Positions 7,985-14,258 of a stretch of DNA of 14,258 bases are shown here, piece by piece. The stretch's first letter is position 1. Each line of letters starts with the position of its first letter. The stretch is taken from NCBI GenBank assembly GCA_040757115.1, contig JBFLYA010000094.1, positions 1 through 14,258 of the forward strand, in the 5' to 3' direction. A program made the position numbers and the translations under genes. A model generated the notes under the pieces. It was not told the origin of the DNA, made no database searches, and was given only the letters and a program-made list of their open reading frames with translations. Source of the DNA: a bacterium. Lineage in GTDB: Bacteria; UBA9089; CG2-30-40-21; SBAY01.

Positions 7985-9415
7985 TTATTGATGGGGTCTA
8001 CTGCGATTAATGGTCCGGCATTTTCTATACATCTCAATATAATAAAACAGCCATCCTATACCCATAACTGCAGTCCAGAAGGCTGCCATTTTAATGACTG
8101 TATAATATAATCCAATAAGTATTATGAGATAAACCAGCATACTAATTACTCCCATTATACGCATAAGTTTTAATATATTTCTTGTGTTCTTAGGAAATAT
8201 GTTACTCAACTCCTCTTCCCTTATCTTGAAAGGCATATAGCTAGTCACCAGCAGACCAAAACTATATGAGAAATTGGCATAAAAACCCAAGACAGGATTA
8301 GTAATAAATATTAATATAAGGAAGGCAATAGTATATACAATAACAAGTTGTACCACTGGGGTGGAAAATGTTCGAGATACGTAAGTCAGCCCTTTTACTT
8401 TATTGAAAAAGCCATCTATTGATACTGCATACCCGTGCCTTGCAGAGCGGAATCCTAACATGAACATATTATCGAAGACAGCAACAAACAAGAGGAATGT
8501 AATAAATGCATATACTGATGCCGGCATATAGATTGAGAGAGCATCAATAGCGGTGAAATCTTTGTTTATCCCGACTTTGATATATATATATTGCCAAGGA
8601 ACCGCATTATAAAGAACATAACTGACTATGATATAGAAAATAGTGGCAAGGGTTAATGCAATGATGATTACTTTCCAAATCTTTCTCCTTACTTCAGTAT
8701 GTATTTCTGCTCCAGCATTCTGAGTGAATGTAACACCTCCGTAGCTAAACATCAGGATAGCTATTCCCATCAAAAGTCCCTTCCAGGTAATCGGAGGATA
8801 ATTTGAATTTTCGAGGATTTTTATAAGTGATTCCTGACTTTCTATTGTGCTAAGGAAGTCGTTATAATTATGCCCGATAGCATAATAGGTAAATAAAAGT
8901 AGCAAAACAAGTGTTATTCCTGAAGTAATCAGAGTTGCTTTTCCCTCCATTCCCGTATAATTTACGAAGAAACTTATTCCCATCAGAATTGTTGAGACAA
9001 CCAGTAAATTATCAATGATGAAGTTTGAAAGTTCAAGAAATCCCATAAGTTTGAACAACTGGGCTAAAATGACCGTGCCTGTGATTGCAGCGCCCTGTAA
9101 CTGCATAGGAATTACAAACCAATATCCCCATGTGTTAATAGCTCCCCAGAAGGGGCTTACCTTTCGTGTCAAATAAGTATAGTCTCCTCCATAGCTCGGC
9201 CAAATTGATGATGAAACTCCCGCAATAAATGCTGAAAAAAATGCAGGGATGGCACCAATTATAAGTGCCAAATATACAAAATTCCCTATAGTTTCTTTCT
9301 GTAATTTACCCAATACCTGAACAGAGATAATAAATATCCCCAGTCCAACACATACTGAAAAAGACATTGAGATTAATTCAAGAAAACTATACTTTGGGGT
9401 TTTAATATCACTCAT
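7985..9415 (-). CDS. APC superfamily amino acid permease
   Basis: A 476-residue inner-membrane transporter with about 12 predicted membrane segments, typical of the amino acid-polyamine-organocation superfamily. The first segment contains GLGIF (compare the family's GxGIF substrate-backbone site). PSYGGDYTYLTRKVSPFWG near residue 75 matches the conserved loop after segment 2, and SYGGVTFTQNAGAEI near 223 resembles the segment 6 region. AGGAG lies seven bases upstream of the ATG, and the gene sits 27 nt after the ligase and 16 nt before the tandem Lrp-like gene. It likely imports, or exchanges, an amino acid or related amine. Together with the LysE exporter two genes on, it brackets the presumed sensor. 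Whether it brings in a precursor or exchanges the product cannot be decided here. Confidence 0.87.
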   Translation of the reverse strand: MSDIKTPKYSFLELISMSFSVCVGLGIFIISVQVLGKLQKETIGNFVYLALIIGAIPAFFSAFIAGVSSSIWPSYGGDYTYLTRKVSPFWGAINTWGYWFVIPMQLQGAAITGTVILAQLFKLMGFLELSNFIIDNLLVVSTILMGISFFVNYTGMEGKATLITSGITLVLLLLFTYYAIGHNYNDFLSTIESQESLIKILENSNYPPITWKGLLMGIAILMFSYGGVTFTQNAGAEIHTEVRRKIWKVIIIALTLATIFYIIVSYVLYNAVPWQYIYIKVGINKDFTAIDALSIYMPASVYAFITFLLFVAVFDNMFMLGFRSARHGYAVSIDGFFNKVKGLTYVSRTFSTPVVQLVIVYTIAFLILIFITNPVLGFYANFSYSFGLLVTSYMPFKIREEELSNIFPKNTRNILKLMRIMGVISMLVYLIILIGLYYTVIKMAAFWTAVMGIGWLFYYIEMYRKCRTINRSRPHQ

Positions 9416-9442
9416 ATGGACACTCCTTTTCTCTGGAAGTTA

Positions 9443-10870
9443 TCATTCCTTTTGTTTCTTCCTTAAGTCTACAATTCTGTTTCCTTTTAATGACCCTTCT
9501 ATTATATCGGTAGATATGTCATCCTTATCTTTTACGATTACTTCTGGAGTTATTTCTGTCAATGATTTGACTTCATTTTTAATATTTCTGATTAGTTCGT
9601 TATGATCTTTTTCTTTACTCGCTATTTCAATCAACAATTTATCTAATGAATAAATATCCTTTTCGTTCTGTTTTGTAATGACAATTCGAAATTCTTGCAA
9701 ATAGCTTGTTGAATTAAGAAAATCTAATAAAGAATTCAAATTTATTGTAGTCCCTTTGATTTTCGTAATATTGAGTGATCTACAATATTCATCACTTCTT
9801 CCCAATGGCCCAAGAATTCGAGGGAGCGTTAATTCGCAGTGAGGACATTTTCTATATGATATCCCTCCTTCTGCTTGATCCCCGATTAAATAGCGTAGTA
9901 AGATAGTTCCATGACCATCGAGATGAGTAAAAGCTATGTCCCCCCCTTTTTCCCATCCTATATTTTTTCCTGTTTTAGGGTCGACACATTCCCAAAAAAT
10001 AACCTCAGGATTAGCATGGTAGCCGCTATATGGCGCACATTCCATTGCGACTAGCTTAGTTTCCACTACGCCATAACCATCCCTCACACATTTTTTCTCT
10101 TTTCCACCAAGTTGTTCCACCATTTCCTCTATTTTCTGTCTTAAGCCATCAGATAATCTTTCCCCCCCAGTGATAATTCCCTTTAACTGCTTGAATTTTA
10201 CTCCTTGTTCTAAAGCTTTAGAAAGGAAGTAATTTATATAACTAGTTGTGCCGGCCAACCAGTTACATTCAAATTTCTCTGAAAGTTCTATTTGGCGTTT
10301 AGTCCCCAGAACAGATCCTGTGTGCACGCCGGTAAGACCCATCTCTTCAGTAGCAAAATATACAATCCAGAAGGCAAGATGAGGTGCATAGGGAAACAAT
10401 GAAATAAATTTATCTTCTAAGGAAACACCGGCGATCTGGGCATTCTTTGCATAAATCTGCTTGAATATTGTCAGATCATACTTCGTAAAAAAAATTGGTG
10501 TTGAATTACTGGTCCTTCCAGATGTTGCAGTAAAAAAGGAGGGACGATATTTAGATTGAAGAAGGGATTTCACCTTTGTTTTCCCCATGAGTATCCATTT
10601 TATCTTTGTTGGAAAATGGAGGCTCGATTTTATTGTTTTTTCTGAAGGTTGGAGAATAAAAGATCTTGGGGAATTAATAAGATCCTCTTTTGTCGTAAAG
10701 GGAAGCATTTCAAGATCATTTATAGATCGTATACTGTAAGGATTTATTTTCATTTTTTTGAACATTTCCTTATAGAACGGATGAAAATGAACAATTTTAT
10801 TTTGGACCATATCTTGCAGTTTATAATTCTGTAACCTAATTACTTCTTCTTTAGATTTAAATTTGTACAT
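9443..10870 (-). CDS. PaaK-like adenylate-forming ligase (phenylacetate-CoA ligase / F390 synthetase family)
   Basis: A 475-residue ATP-dependent acid-activating enzyme. It aligns by motif with phenylacetate-CoA ligase: an N-terminal helical region ending FHPFYKEMF near 29-37, ATP-loop equivalent FFTATSGRTSNSTP near 112-125, GGERLS near 235-240, DGYGVVET near 264-271, ECxxxxGxH near 277-285, CPHC near 342-345, the hinge GRSDEY near 357-362, and a C-terminal SLKGNRIVDLRK with the probable catalytic lysine. The usual SSGTTGKP loop is altered. Cys278, His285, Cys342 and Cys345 could form a structural metal site. It overlaps the chorismate-enzyme gene by 31 nt, so coupling is likely. It probably adenylates an aromatic or other carboxylate, perhaps salicylate or a derivative, and passes it to CoA or an amine. 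The acceptor is unknown, and no carrier protein is nearby. Confidence 0.82.
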   Translation of the reverse strand: MYKFKSKEEVIRLQNYKLQDMVQNKIVHFHPFYKEMFKKMKINPYSIRSINDLEMLPFTTKEDLINSPRSFILQPSEKTIKSSLHFPTKIKWILMGKTKVKSLLQSKYRPSFFTATSGRTSNSTPIFFTKYDLTIFKQIYAKNAQIAGVSLEDKFISLFPYAPHLAFWIVYFATEEMGLTGVHTGSVLGTKRQIELSEKFECNWLAGTTSYINYFLSKALEQGVKFKQLKGIITGGERLSDGLRQKIEEMVEQLGGKEKKCVRDGYGVVETKLVAMECAPYSGYHANPEVIFWECVDPKTGKNIGWEKGGDIAFTHLDGHGTILLRYLIGDQAEGGISYRKCPHCELTLPRILGPLGRSDEYCRSLNITKIKGTTINLNSLLDFLNSTSYLQEFRIVITKQNEKDIYSLDKLLIEIASKEKDHNELIRNIKNEVKSLTEITPEVIVKDKDDISTDIIEGSLKGNRIVDLRKKQKE

Positions 10871-12177
10871 TGCCTTTGCTCTCTCGAAGTTATGGCTCTT
10901 ATCATAGCAGCCATTTTGTATTTCGTCTCATTAAATTCATCCAACGGGTTGGAAGCACCTACAATGCCTGCACCGGACCTGATATAGTAATTGTTTGGAC
11001 TCTCTGAAAAAATGCATCTTATAGCAATAGGAAATTCACCTTGCCCTTCTGAATTAAAATATCCTACTACTCCAGCATACAAATCACGTGGAGTATCTTC
11101 TATTTTATTTATATACTTTATTGCAATGTCCTTTGGCACGCCTGAAACAGTAATAGCAGGGAAAAGTATTTGTAGTGCATCAAAAATATCTTTTCCTTTT
11201 TGATATATTCCTGAGATTTGCGAAAAAATATGTCTAACACTTTTATACTCCTTAATTTCCATGAATCGTTTCACATTTACTTTTTCGGGGACACAAAACA
11301 TTTTCATCTCTCTGTACGCAGCCATTACTGAAATTGCATGTTCGAATATTTCCTTTTCATTAGTAAGAAGTTCATTCCTAAGATGTAAATCCCTAATTGG
11401 ATTGGAACTCCTCTGTTTTGTGCCTGCAAGGACATTTGTAAAGACTTGTTTTGAATCAGATGACAATAATATTTCAGGACTGCAGCCGATTATTTTTATA
11501 TTTGAATATTCTAACAAGAAATTCGTTAATGAGTTATTAAACTGCTTATAATAAAAATATAGTTCTATAGGCTTTAATTGTATTTCAAAATGCCTTATTC
11601 GCGAAATGATTATCTTTTTTAAAATATTTTTTTCAATCAAATTTTGACAAGAGTATATTTTCCTGATAAAATCATCTTTTCCTTCCTCATCATTTATATC
11701 ACATTCAACAACTTTTACGATCTCCTGCTTTTCACGTGAACTATCCACTAGATAGTCGGCATAATATTCAGGATTGTCGCTTATTATTTGACAATAGTTA
11801 GTGTAGAAAAGCATCTGCACACCAGGCTGAATAAATTCTATTAACGGCAAAGTGTTGGTTTTCGTGTAATCGTAATAATATTTCGATAGATCAAAAGAAA
11901 TATATCCAAACAGTTTCAACTCATTACCTAATTTCTTTAGTATATGTCTAAATTCGCTGTAGGGAGATTCCGATGGCATTTCTTCTATTGTTATATCATA
12001 TCTTTTTAAGTGCCATTTATCATTTTGTAACTTTATTGTGTACGTCGGTATAGATCCTACGACAGACACATTATTATTCTCATAAATAAACGAATATTCT
12101 CCTCCTAATGAGTGTTCCTGCAATTTTTCATATGTTTTTATAGGGTCAAAGTACCCACCAATTGTAATCGTTTTCAT
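10840..12177 (-). CDS. chorismate-utilising enzyme, isochorismate/salicylate synthase type
   Basis: A 445-residue single-domain member of the TrpE/PabB/MenF superfamily, close in length to the salicylate synthases Irp9 and MbtI. Visible: Lys188 in KIIISR, where isochorismate/salicylate synthases place the lysine that activates water (ammonia-using anthranilate and ADC synthases usually have Gln); Glu235 in GCSPEILLS; AGTKQR at 251-256; Mg-site helix NEKEIFEH near 273-280; His316 in RHIFSQISG; AITVSGVPK at 341-349, like the ASG(I/V)PK loop of salicylate synthases; and GAGIVGASNPLDEFNET at 402-418. AGGA lies eight bases before the ATG. It should convert chorismate to isochorismate and possibly on to salicylate plus pyruvate. 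No separate isochorismate-pyruvate lyase, isochorismatase or menD is in the window. The distinction between isochorismate and salicylate synthase is inferred. Confidence 0.82.
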   Translation of the reverse strand: MKTITIGGYFDPIKTYEKLQEHSLGGEYSFIYENNNVSVVGSIPTYTIKLQNDKWHLKRYDITIEEMPSESPYSEFRHILKKLGNELKLFGYISFDLSKYYYDYTKTNTLPLIEFIQPGVQMLFYTNYCQIISDNPEYYADYLVDSSREKQEIVKVVECDINDEEGKDDFIRKIYSCQNLIEKNILKKIIISRIRHFEIQLKPIELYFYYKQFNNSLTNFLLEYSNIKIIGCSPEILLSSDSKQVFTNVLAGTKQRSSNPIRDLHLRNELLTNEKEIFEHAISVMAAYREMKMFCVPEKVNVKRFMEIKEYKSVRHIFSQISGIYQKGKDIFDALQILFPAITVSGVPKDIAIKYINKIEDTPRDLYAGVVGYFNSEGQGEFPIAIRCIFSESPNNYYIRSGAGIVGASNPLDEFNETKYKMAAMIRAITSREQRQCTNLNLKKK

Positions 12178-12212
12178 TATTATATTCCTTTACAGTTTGT
12201 TTCATTTTCTTT

Positions 12213-13112
12213 TCATTTAAACTTAATTAATCCAAGGATATAACTTCCATATAAAATTGTTGATGCAACGATATTTGTCGATAAAGTCTTCCATCCCATG
12301 AATGACGATGGGAATACCACAGTTTTAATCGCAGAGGGAAGACTAATTAACAGGCTTATAATCACTAATAATACATAATAAGGAGATAACCATTTTAGAT
12401 ATGCTGGTATTATTGCGATTAAATATCCTGCCGATAGAAAAAATACCCCGACCAGTGATGCTCTTTTTATACCAATGTTGACTGCAAAAGTATTAATGTT
12501 TAATTGCTTATCTGAGTCATAATCCTTAATACAACCAAATATATGCACACCTGTGTGATAGAAAATTGTTGATAAAATGATTAGGAGATGTAATTTCGTT
12601 ACATGATTTGCACCCAAACTGCCCATTAAATATGACGAGGATATGAGGCTCGCAAAAAAGAGGCTTCCCCATAATGACATAAACTTGAAATATTTATTAT
12701 AGATTTGAGTGAAAAAGCATATAGTAATAGCTACCACAAAACACCATATGTTTAAATAATAAGCAATAAAAAAGGATAGCAAATAAATTATTATCGTAAG
12801 TATCATAGATTCCTTAATACTTATTGCTCCCCGAGCAATTGGGAAGTTCTCTTTAATGGCACCAATATCATATGCACCGTCCTTTGCAATAGATATGGCC
12901 TTTCGGTCAATCTGCACATCCAAAATCTGATTAGTTACCATTCCACCCCACCATAGAAGTAAGATAACAATTGTGGACAGGAGAATTTTATTGAAGTCAT
13001 AATCTCCCATATCATGTATTCCTATCAGAGTTCCCGTGAGAGATGCTACCATTGGGTATGTTGAATACCTTATCCTTAGTAAATCTTTATAGACGTATAA
13101 TCTCCTCATCAT
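12213..13112 (-). CDS. UbiA family prenyltransferase
   Basis: A 299-residue integral membrane protein with about eight to nine membrane helices, the normal UbiA size. The first Asp-rich motif is intact as NQILDVQID (Asn61, Asp65, Asp69), for Mg-diphosphate binding. The second is KDYDSDKQLNINTFAV (Asp197, Asp199, Asp201), matching the DxxxD...xxTLAV pattern of UbiA and MenA. It should transfer a prenyl chain to an aromatic or other acceptor at the membrane. GAGGG lies six bases before the first of two adjacent ATGs. It follows the CBS gene by 61 nt and precedes the chorismate enzyme by 35 nt, which suggests a chorismate-derived acceptor. No other ubiquinone, menaquinone, heme or chlorophyll gene is visible, so a dedicated aromatic prenyltransferase is the working guess. 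Geranylgeranylglycerol-phosphate synthase-type or MenA roles are alternatives. Confidence 0.85.
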   Translation of the reverse strand: MMRRLYVYKDLLRIRYSTYPMVASLTGTLIGIHDMGDYDFNKILLSTIVILLLWWGGMVTNQILDVQIDRKAISIAKDGAYDIGAIKENFPIARGAISIKESMILTIIIYLLSFFIAYYLNIWCFVVAITICFFTQIYNKYFKFMSLWGSLFFASLISSSYLMGSLGANHVTKLHLLIILSTIFYHTGVHIFGCIKDYDSDKQLNINTFAVNIGIKRASLVGVFFLSAGYLIAIIPAYLKWLSPYYVLLVIISLLISLPSAIKTVVFPSSFMGWKTLSTNIVASTILYGSYILGLIKFK

Positions 13113-13173
13113 CTCTTTCCCTCTTCAATATAGTATGTCTCTATGTATCATTGCCTAATATTCCTGTTCTTGA

Positions 13174-13695
13174 TCATTGCTTCATTTTTCGTTTAATAAA
13201 GTCCTTAATCTTATGCCTCCAAGATGCTGTTGTGTCAGATTTTTGAGAACAGATTTTGCATTCCATACCATTAATTTCAACCCGAATTAGGGGCGTTCTT
13301 GCTATATTAAATAGGGCATTAAAAATGTCTTTTTGATAAAGCATCCCTGATAAGCAATCTTCTTCAACTACTGGAAAGTTATAAAGTCCTGTTTTTATAA
13401 CAAGGTCAACTACATCTATCAAACTCATTGTTGGTGTTACGGTGACAGGTTTTGTCATAAACTCTTCTACGAATATCTCATCAAGCCAGTAAGCAATCTC
13501 GTGTTTGCTTAAAGTGGTTGCAATAGACGGAAGAGCTCGCGCAATGTTTCCTCTTGTTACCACACCAACAAGTTTACCATTACTGGTGACCGGGAGTATC
13601 TTTATTTCTTGCATTTGAAATGTTCTTTCGGCTTCACGAATTGAAGTCTTTTTACTCACAGAGTTGCATTTACTCATAATTTCACTCACTATCAT
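13174..13695 (-). CDS. tandem CBS-domain protein
   Basis: A 173-residue soluble protein with two CBS domains forming one Bateman module. CBS1 is about 1-60 (SEIMSKCNSVSKKTSIREAE, LPVTSNGKLVGVVTRGNIARAL). CBS2 is about 77-135 (EEFMTKPVTVTPTMSLIDVV, FPVVEEDCLSGMLYQKDIFNAL). Such modules bind adenosyl compounds (AMP, ATP, SAM). The remaining 40 residues hold a CKIC pair near 148-151 and a very basic end (KIKDFIKRKMKQ). No catalytic domain is attached, so it is probably a regulator or partner protein. AAGG lies about nine bases upstream of the ATG. It is the first gene after the 108-nt gap that follows the AraC gene, and so the likely head of the operon. An energy- or SAM-sensing control role is inference. 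Confidence 0.85.
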   Translation of the reverse strand: MIVSEIMSKCNSVSKKTSIREAERTFQMQEIKILPVTSNGKLVGVVTRGNIARALPSIATTLSKHEIAYWLDEIFVEEFMTKPVTVTPTMSLIDVVDLVIKTGLYNFPVVEEDCLSGMLYQKDIFNALFNIARTPLIRVEINGMECKICSQKSDTTASWRHKIKDFIKRKMKQ

Positions 13696-13736
13696 AACGC
13701 AGCACCTTTAAGGGTTAGATAAATTTTATTACTCAT
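13692..13736 (-). other. possible 14-residue leader ORF coupled to the CBS gene
   Basis: On the minus strand AGGTG lies five bases before an ATG at 13736 (a second ATG lies directly upstream at 13739). The frame reads MSNKIYLTLKGAAL, and its TGA overlaps the CBS start in an ATGA arrangement. The composition is unremarkable, with no run of one amino acid. It could be a translation-coupling leader, or chance. The SD of the CBS gene lies inside it. Confidence 0.25.
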
Positions 13737-13766
13737 CATATCACCTAATTTGAATTTTAGCCTCCC

Positions 13767-13797
13767 ATTATAGATGTTGTTAATAAAAGCATTTCAC
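13767..13797 (-). promoter_or_regulatory. possible operon promoter upstream of the CBS gene
   Basis: Read on the minus strand, TATAAT at 13772-13767 is a perfect -10 hexamer. GTGAAA at 13797-13792 matches the -35 consensus at four of six positions, but the spacer is 19 nt, longer than ideal. It lies in the only sizeable gap (13696-13803) between AraC and the operon, which makes it the natural promoter site. The weak -35 would fit an activator-dependent promoter, for example one served by the adjacent AraC-type protein. That link is inferred. Confidence 0.35.
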
Positions 13798-13803
13798 TCG
13801 CAC

Positions 13804-14148
13804 CTATTTGTTCATCCTACGATATTCAATAGGTGAATATTTTACTCTTTCTTTAAATCTTCTAGTAAAACTGCTCCAGTGTGAATAACCAACTTCATAG
13901 GCTATCTGGTCGATTGTTAAATTAGTATTTTTTAATAACTTTTTTGCATATTCCATTTTTATTTCTATACACAAATGGTTGAAACTTTTACTATTATTTT
14001 TCTTAAATGTCCTGCTTAGATGTCTTAGACTTAATCCCACTTTATTGGCTATCTCGTATAACCTATACTTACCATTGCTTGTCTTAAGTAATTCTTTTGC
14101 CTTCTCTATTCGATTATCTAAATCTAATGGATATTTGCTACATAGCAT
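13804..14148 (-). CDS. stand-alone AraC-type DNA-binding protein
   Basis: A 114-residue protein consisting almost only of the AraC/XylS DNA-binding domain. First helix-turn-helix is about 29-52 (YRLYEIANKVGLSLRHLSRTFKKN); second is about 77-100 (LTIDQIAYEVGYSHWSSFTRRFKE), followed by the family signature ending SPIEYRR. Full AraC regulators are about 250-300 residues, so the sensor domain is absent. In-frame TAA at 14169-14167 shows no longer version exists here. The ATG at 14148 has AGGGTG nine bases upstream. GTG at 14160 is possible but lies directly against the AGG. It is transcribed toward the operon and 108 nt from it, so control of the operon is plausible. It may be a natural short regulator, or the 3' remnant of a gene cut by the repeat-bearing sequence upstream, since the start overlaps a repeat copy. 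Confidence 0.8.
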   Translation of the reverse strand: MLCSKYPLDLDNRIEKAKELLKTSNGKYRLYEIANKVGLSLRHLSRTFKKNNSKSFNHLCIEIKMEYAKKLLKNTNLTIDQIAYEVGYSHWSSFTRRFKERVKYSPIEYRRMNK

Positions 14149-14256
14149 AACATCGTGCACCCTATTTTAATACAAATTTATAGCAGGACATCGTGCACTC
14201 TCACCCCATGGGGTGAGCGAAATTCTAATCCTCAAAAATAGCAGGACATCGTGCAC
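14143..14256 (+). repeat. three direct copies of an 18-bp repeat
   Basis: Copies of tagcaggacatcgtgcac lie at 14181-14198 and 14239-14256, identical to each other. A variant with two changes (tagcataacatcgtgcac) lies at 14143-14160. Start-to-start distances are 38 and 58 bp, so they are not evenly spaced. Each copy ends in the palindrome gtgcac. The leftmost copy spans the start region of the AraC gene. Clustered subterminal repeats of this size occur at the ends of IS21-family elements, and repeated operators are the alternative. The window stops two bases after the last copy, so the array may continue. Confidence 0.8.
14200..14217. repeat. perfect 18-bp palindrome between repeat copies
   Basis: The sequence ctcacccca followed by its exact reverse complement tggggtgag forms an uninterrupted 18-bp palindrome one base after the second repeat copy. 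With no loop bases and no following T-run it is not a typical terminator. Its GC content is well above that of the surroundings. It could be a dimeric protein-binding site or part of a mobile-element end. Confidence 0.75.
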
Positions 14257-14258
14257 CT

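Noticed and set aside
14200-14217. Terminator hairpin
   Set aside because: A perfect palindrome with no loop bases and no adjacent T-run on either strand.
14143-14256. CRISPR array
   Set aside because: Only three copies of 18 bp with spacings of 38 and 58 bp, one of them degenerate and overlapping a gene, and no cas genes nearby. This does not fit a CRISPR array.

Overview
The window is a low-GC bacterial segment (roughly one third G+C by eye) in which all 13 recognisable protein genes lie on the minus strand and are read from right to left. Gaps are short, three gene pairs overlap (10, 17 and 31 nt), and most starts have a Shine-Dalgarno sequence (AGGAG, AAGGA or similar). From the CBS-domain gene (about 13.7 kb) down to the HAD phosphatase (about 0.2 kb) this looks like one long operon. 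The taxon cannot be fixed from sequence alone. Low GC, SD-led genes and dense packing fit many anaerobic Firmicutes, Desulfobacterota-like or environmental lineages. No rRNA, tRNA, CRISPR array or complete mobile element is visible.

Right edge (13.8-14.26 kb): a stand-alone AraC-type DNA-binding domain without a sensor domain. Its start overlaps the first of three copies of an 18-bp repeat (consensus tagcaggacatcgtgcac), and a perfect 18-bp palindrome sits between copies two and three. This may be the end of an insertion sequence lying mostly outside the window, or an operator array.

Operon head (9.4-13.7 kb): a two-CBS-domain protein, a UbiA-type membrane prenyltransferase, a chorismate-utilising enzyme of the isochorismate/salicylate synthase type, and a PaaK-like adenylate-forming ligase. 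Together these suggest that a chorismate-derived aromatic acid is made, activated and possibly prenylated.

Middle (6.1-9.4 kb): an APC amino-acid permease, a protein with two tandem Lrp/AsnC-like halves, and a LysE-family exporter. This is an apparent import, sensing and export unit for an amino acid or amino-acid-like product.

Operon tail (0.17-6.1 kb): an unusual long iron-ADH-family dehydrogenase, a PLP aminotransferase, a cyclase/kynurenine-formamidase-family metal hydrolase, an IlvD/Edd dehydratase and a HAD-IIA phosphatase. These are tailoring-type reactions: oxidoreduction, transamination, hydrolysis or cyclisation, dehydration and dephosphorylation. No NRPS, PKS or carrier-protein gene is in view, and none of the usual partners of ilvD, menF or ubiA is present. 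The set is best read as a candidate specialised-metabolite cluster for an amino-acid-like or aromatic, possibly prenylated compound, with its own transport. I do not recognise it as a described pathway. The product is inferred, not shown.
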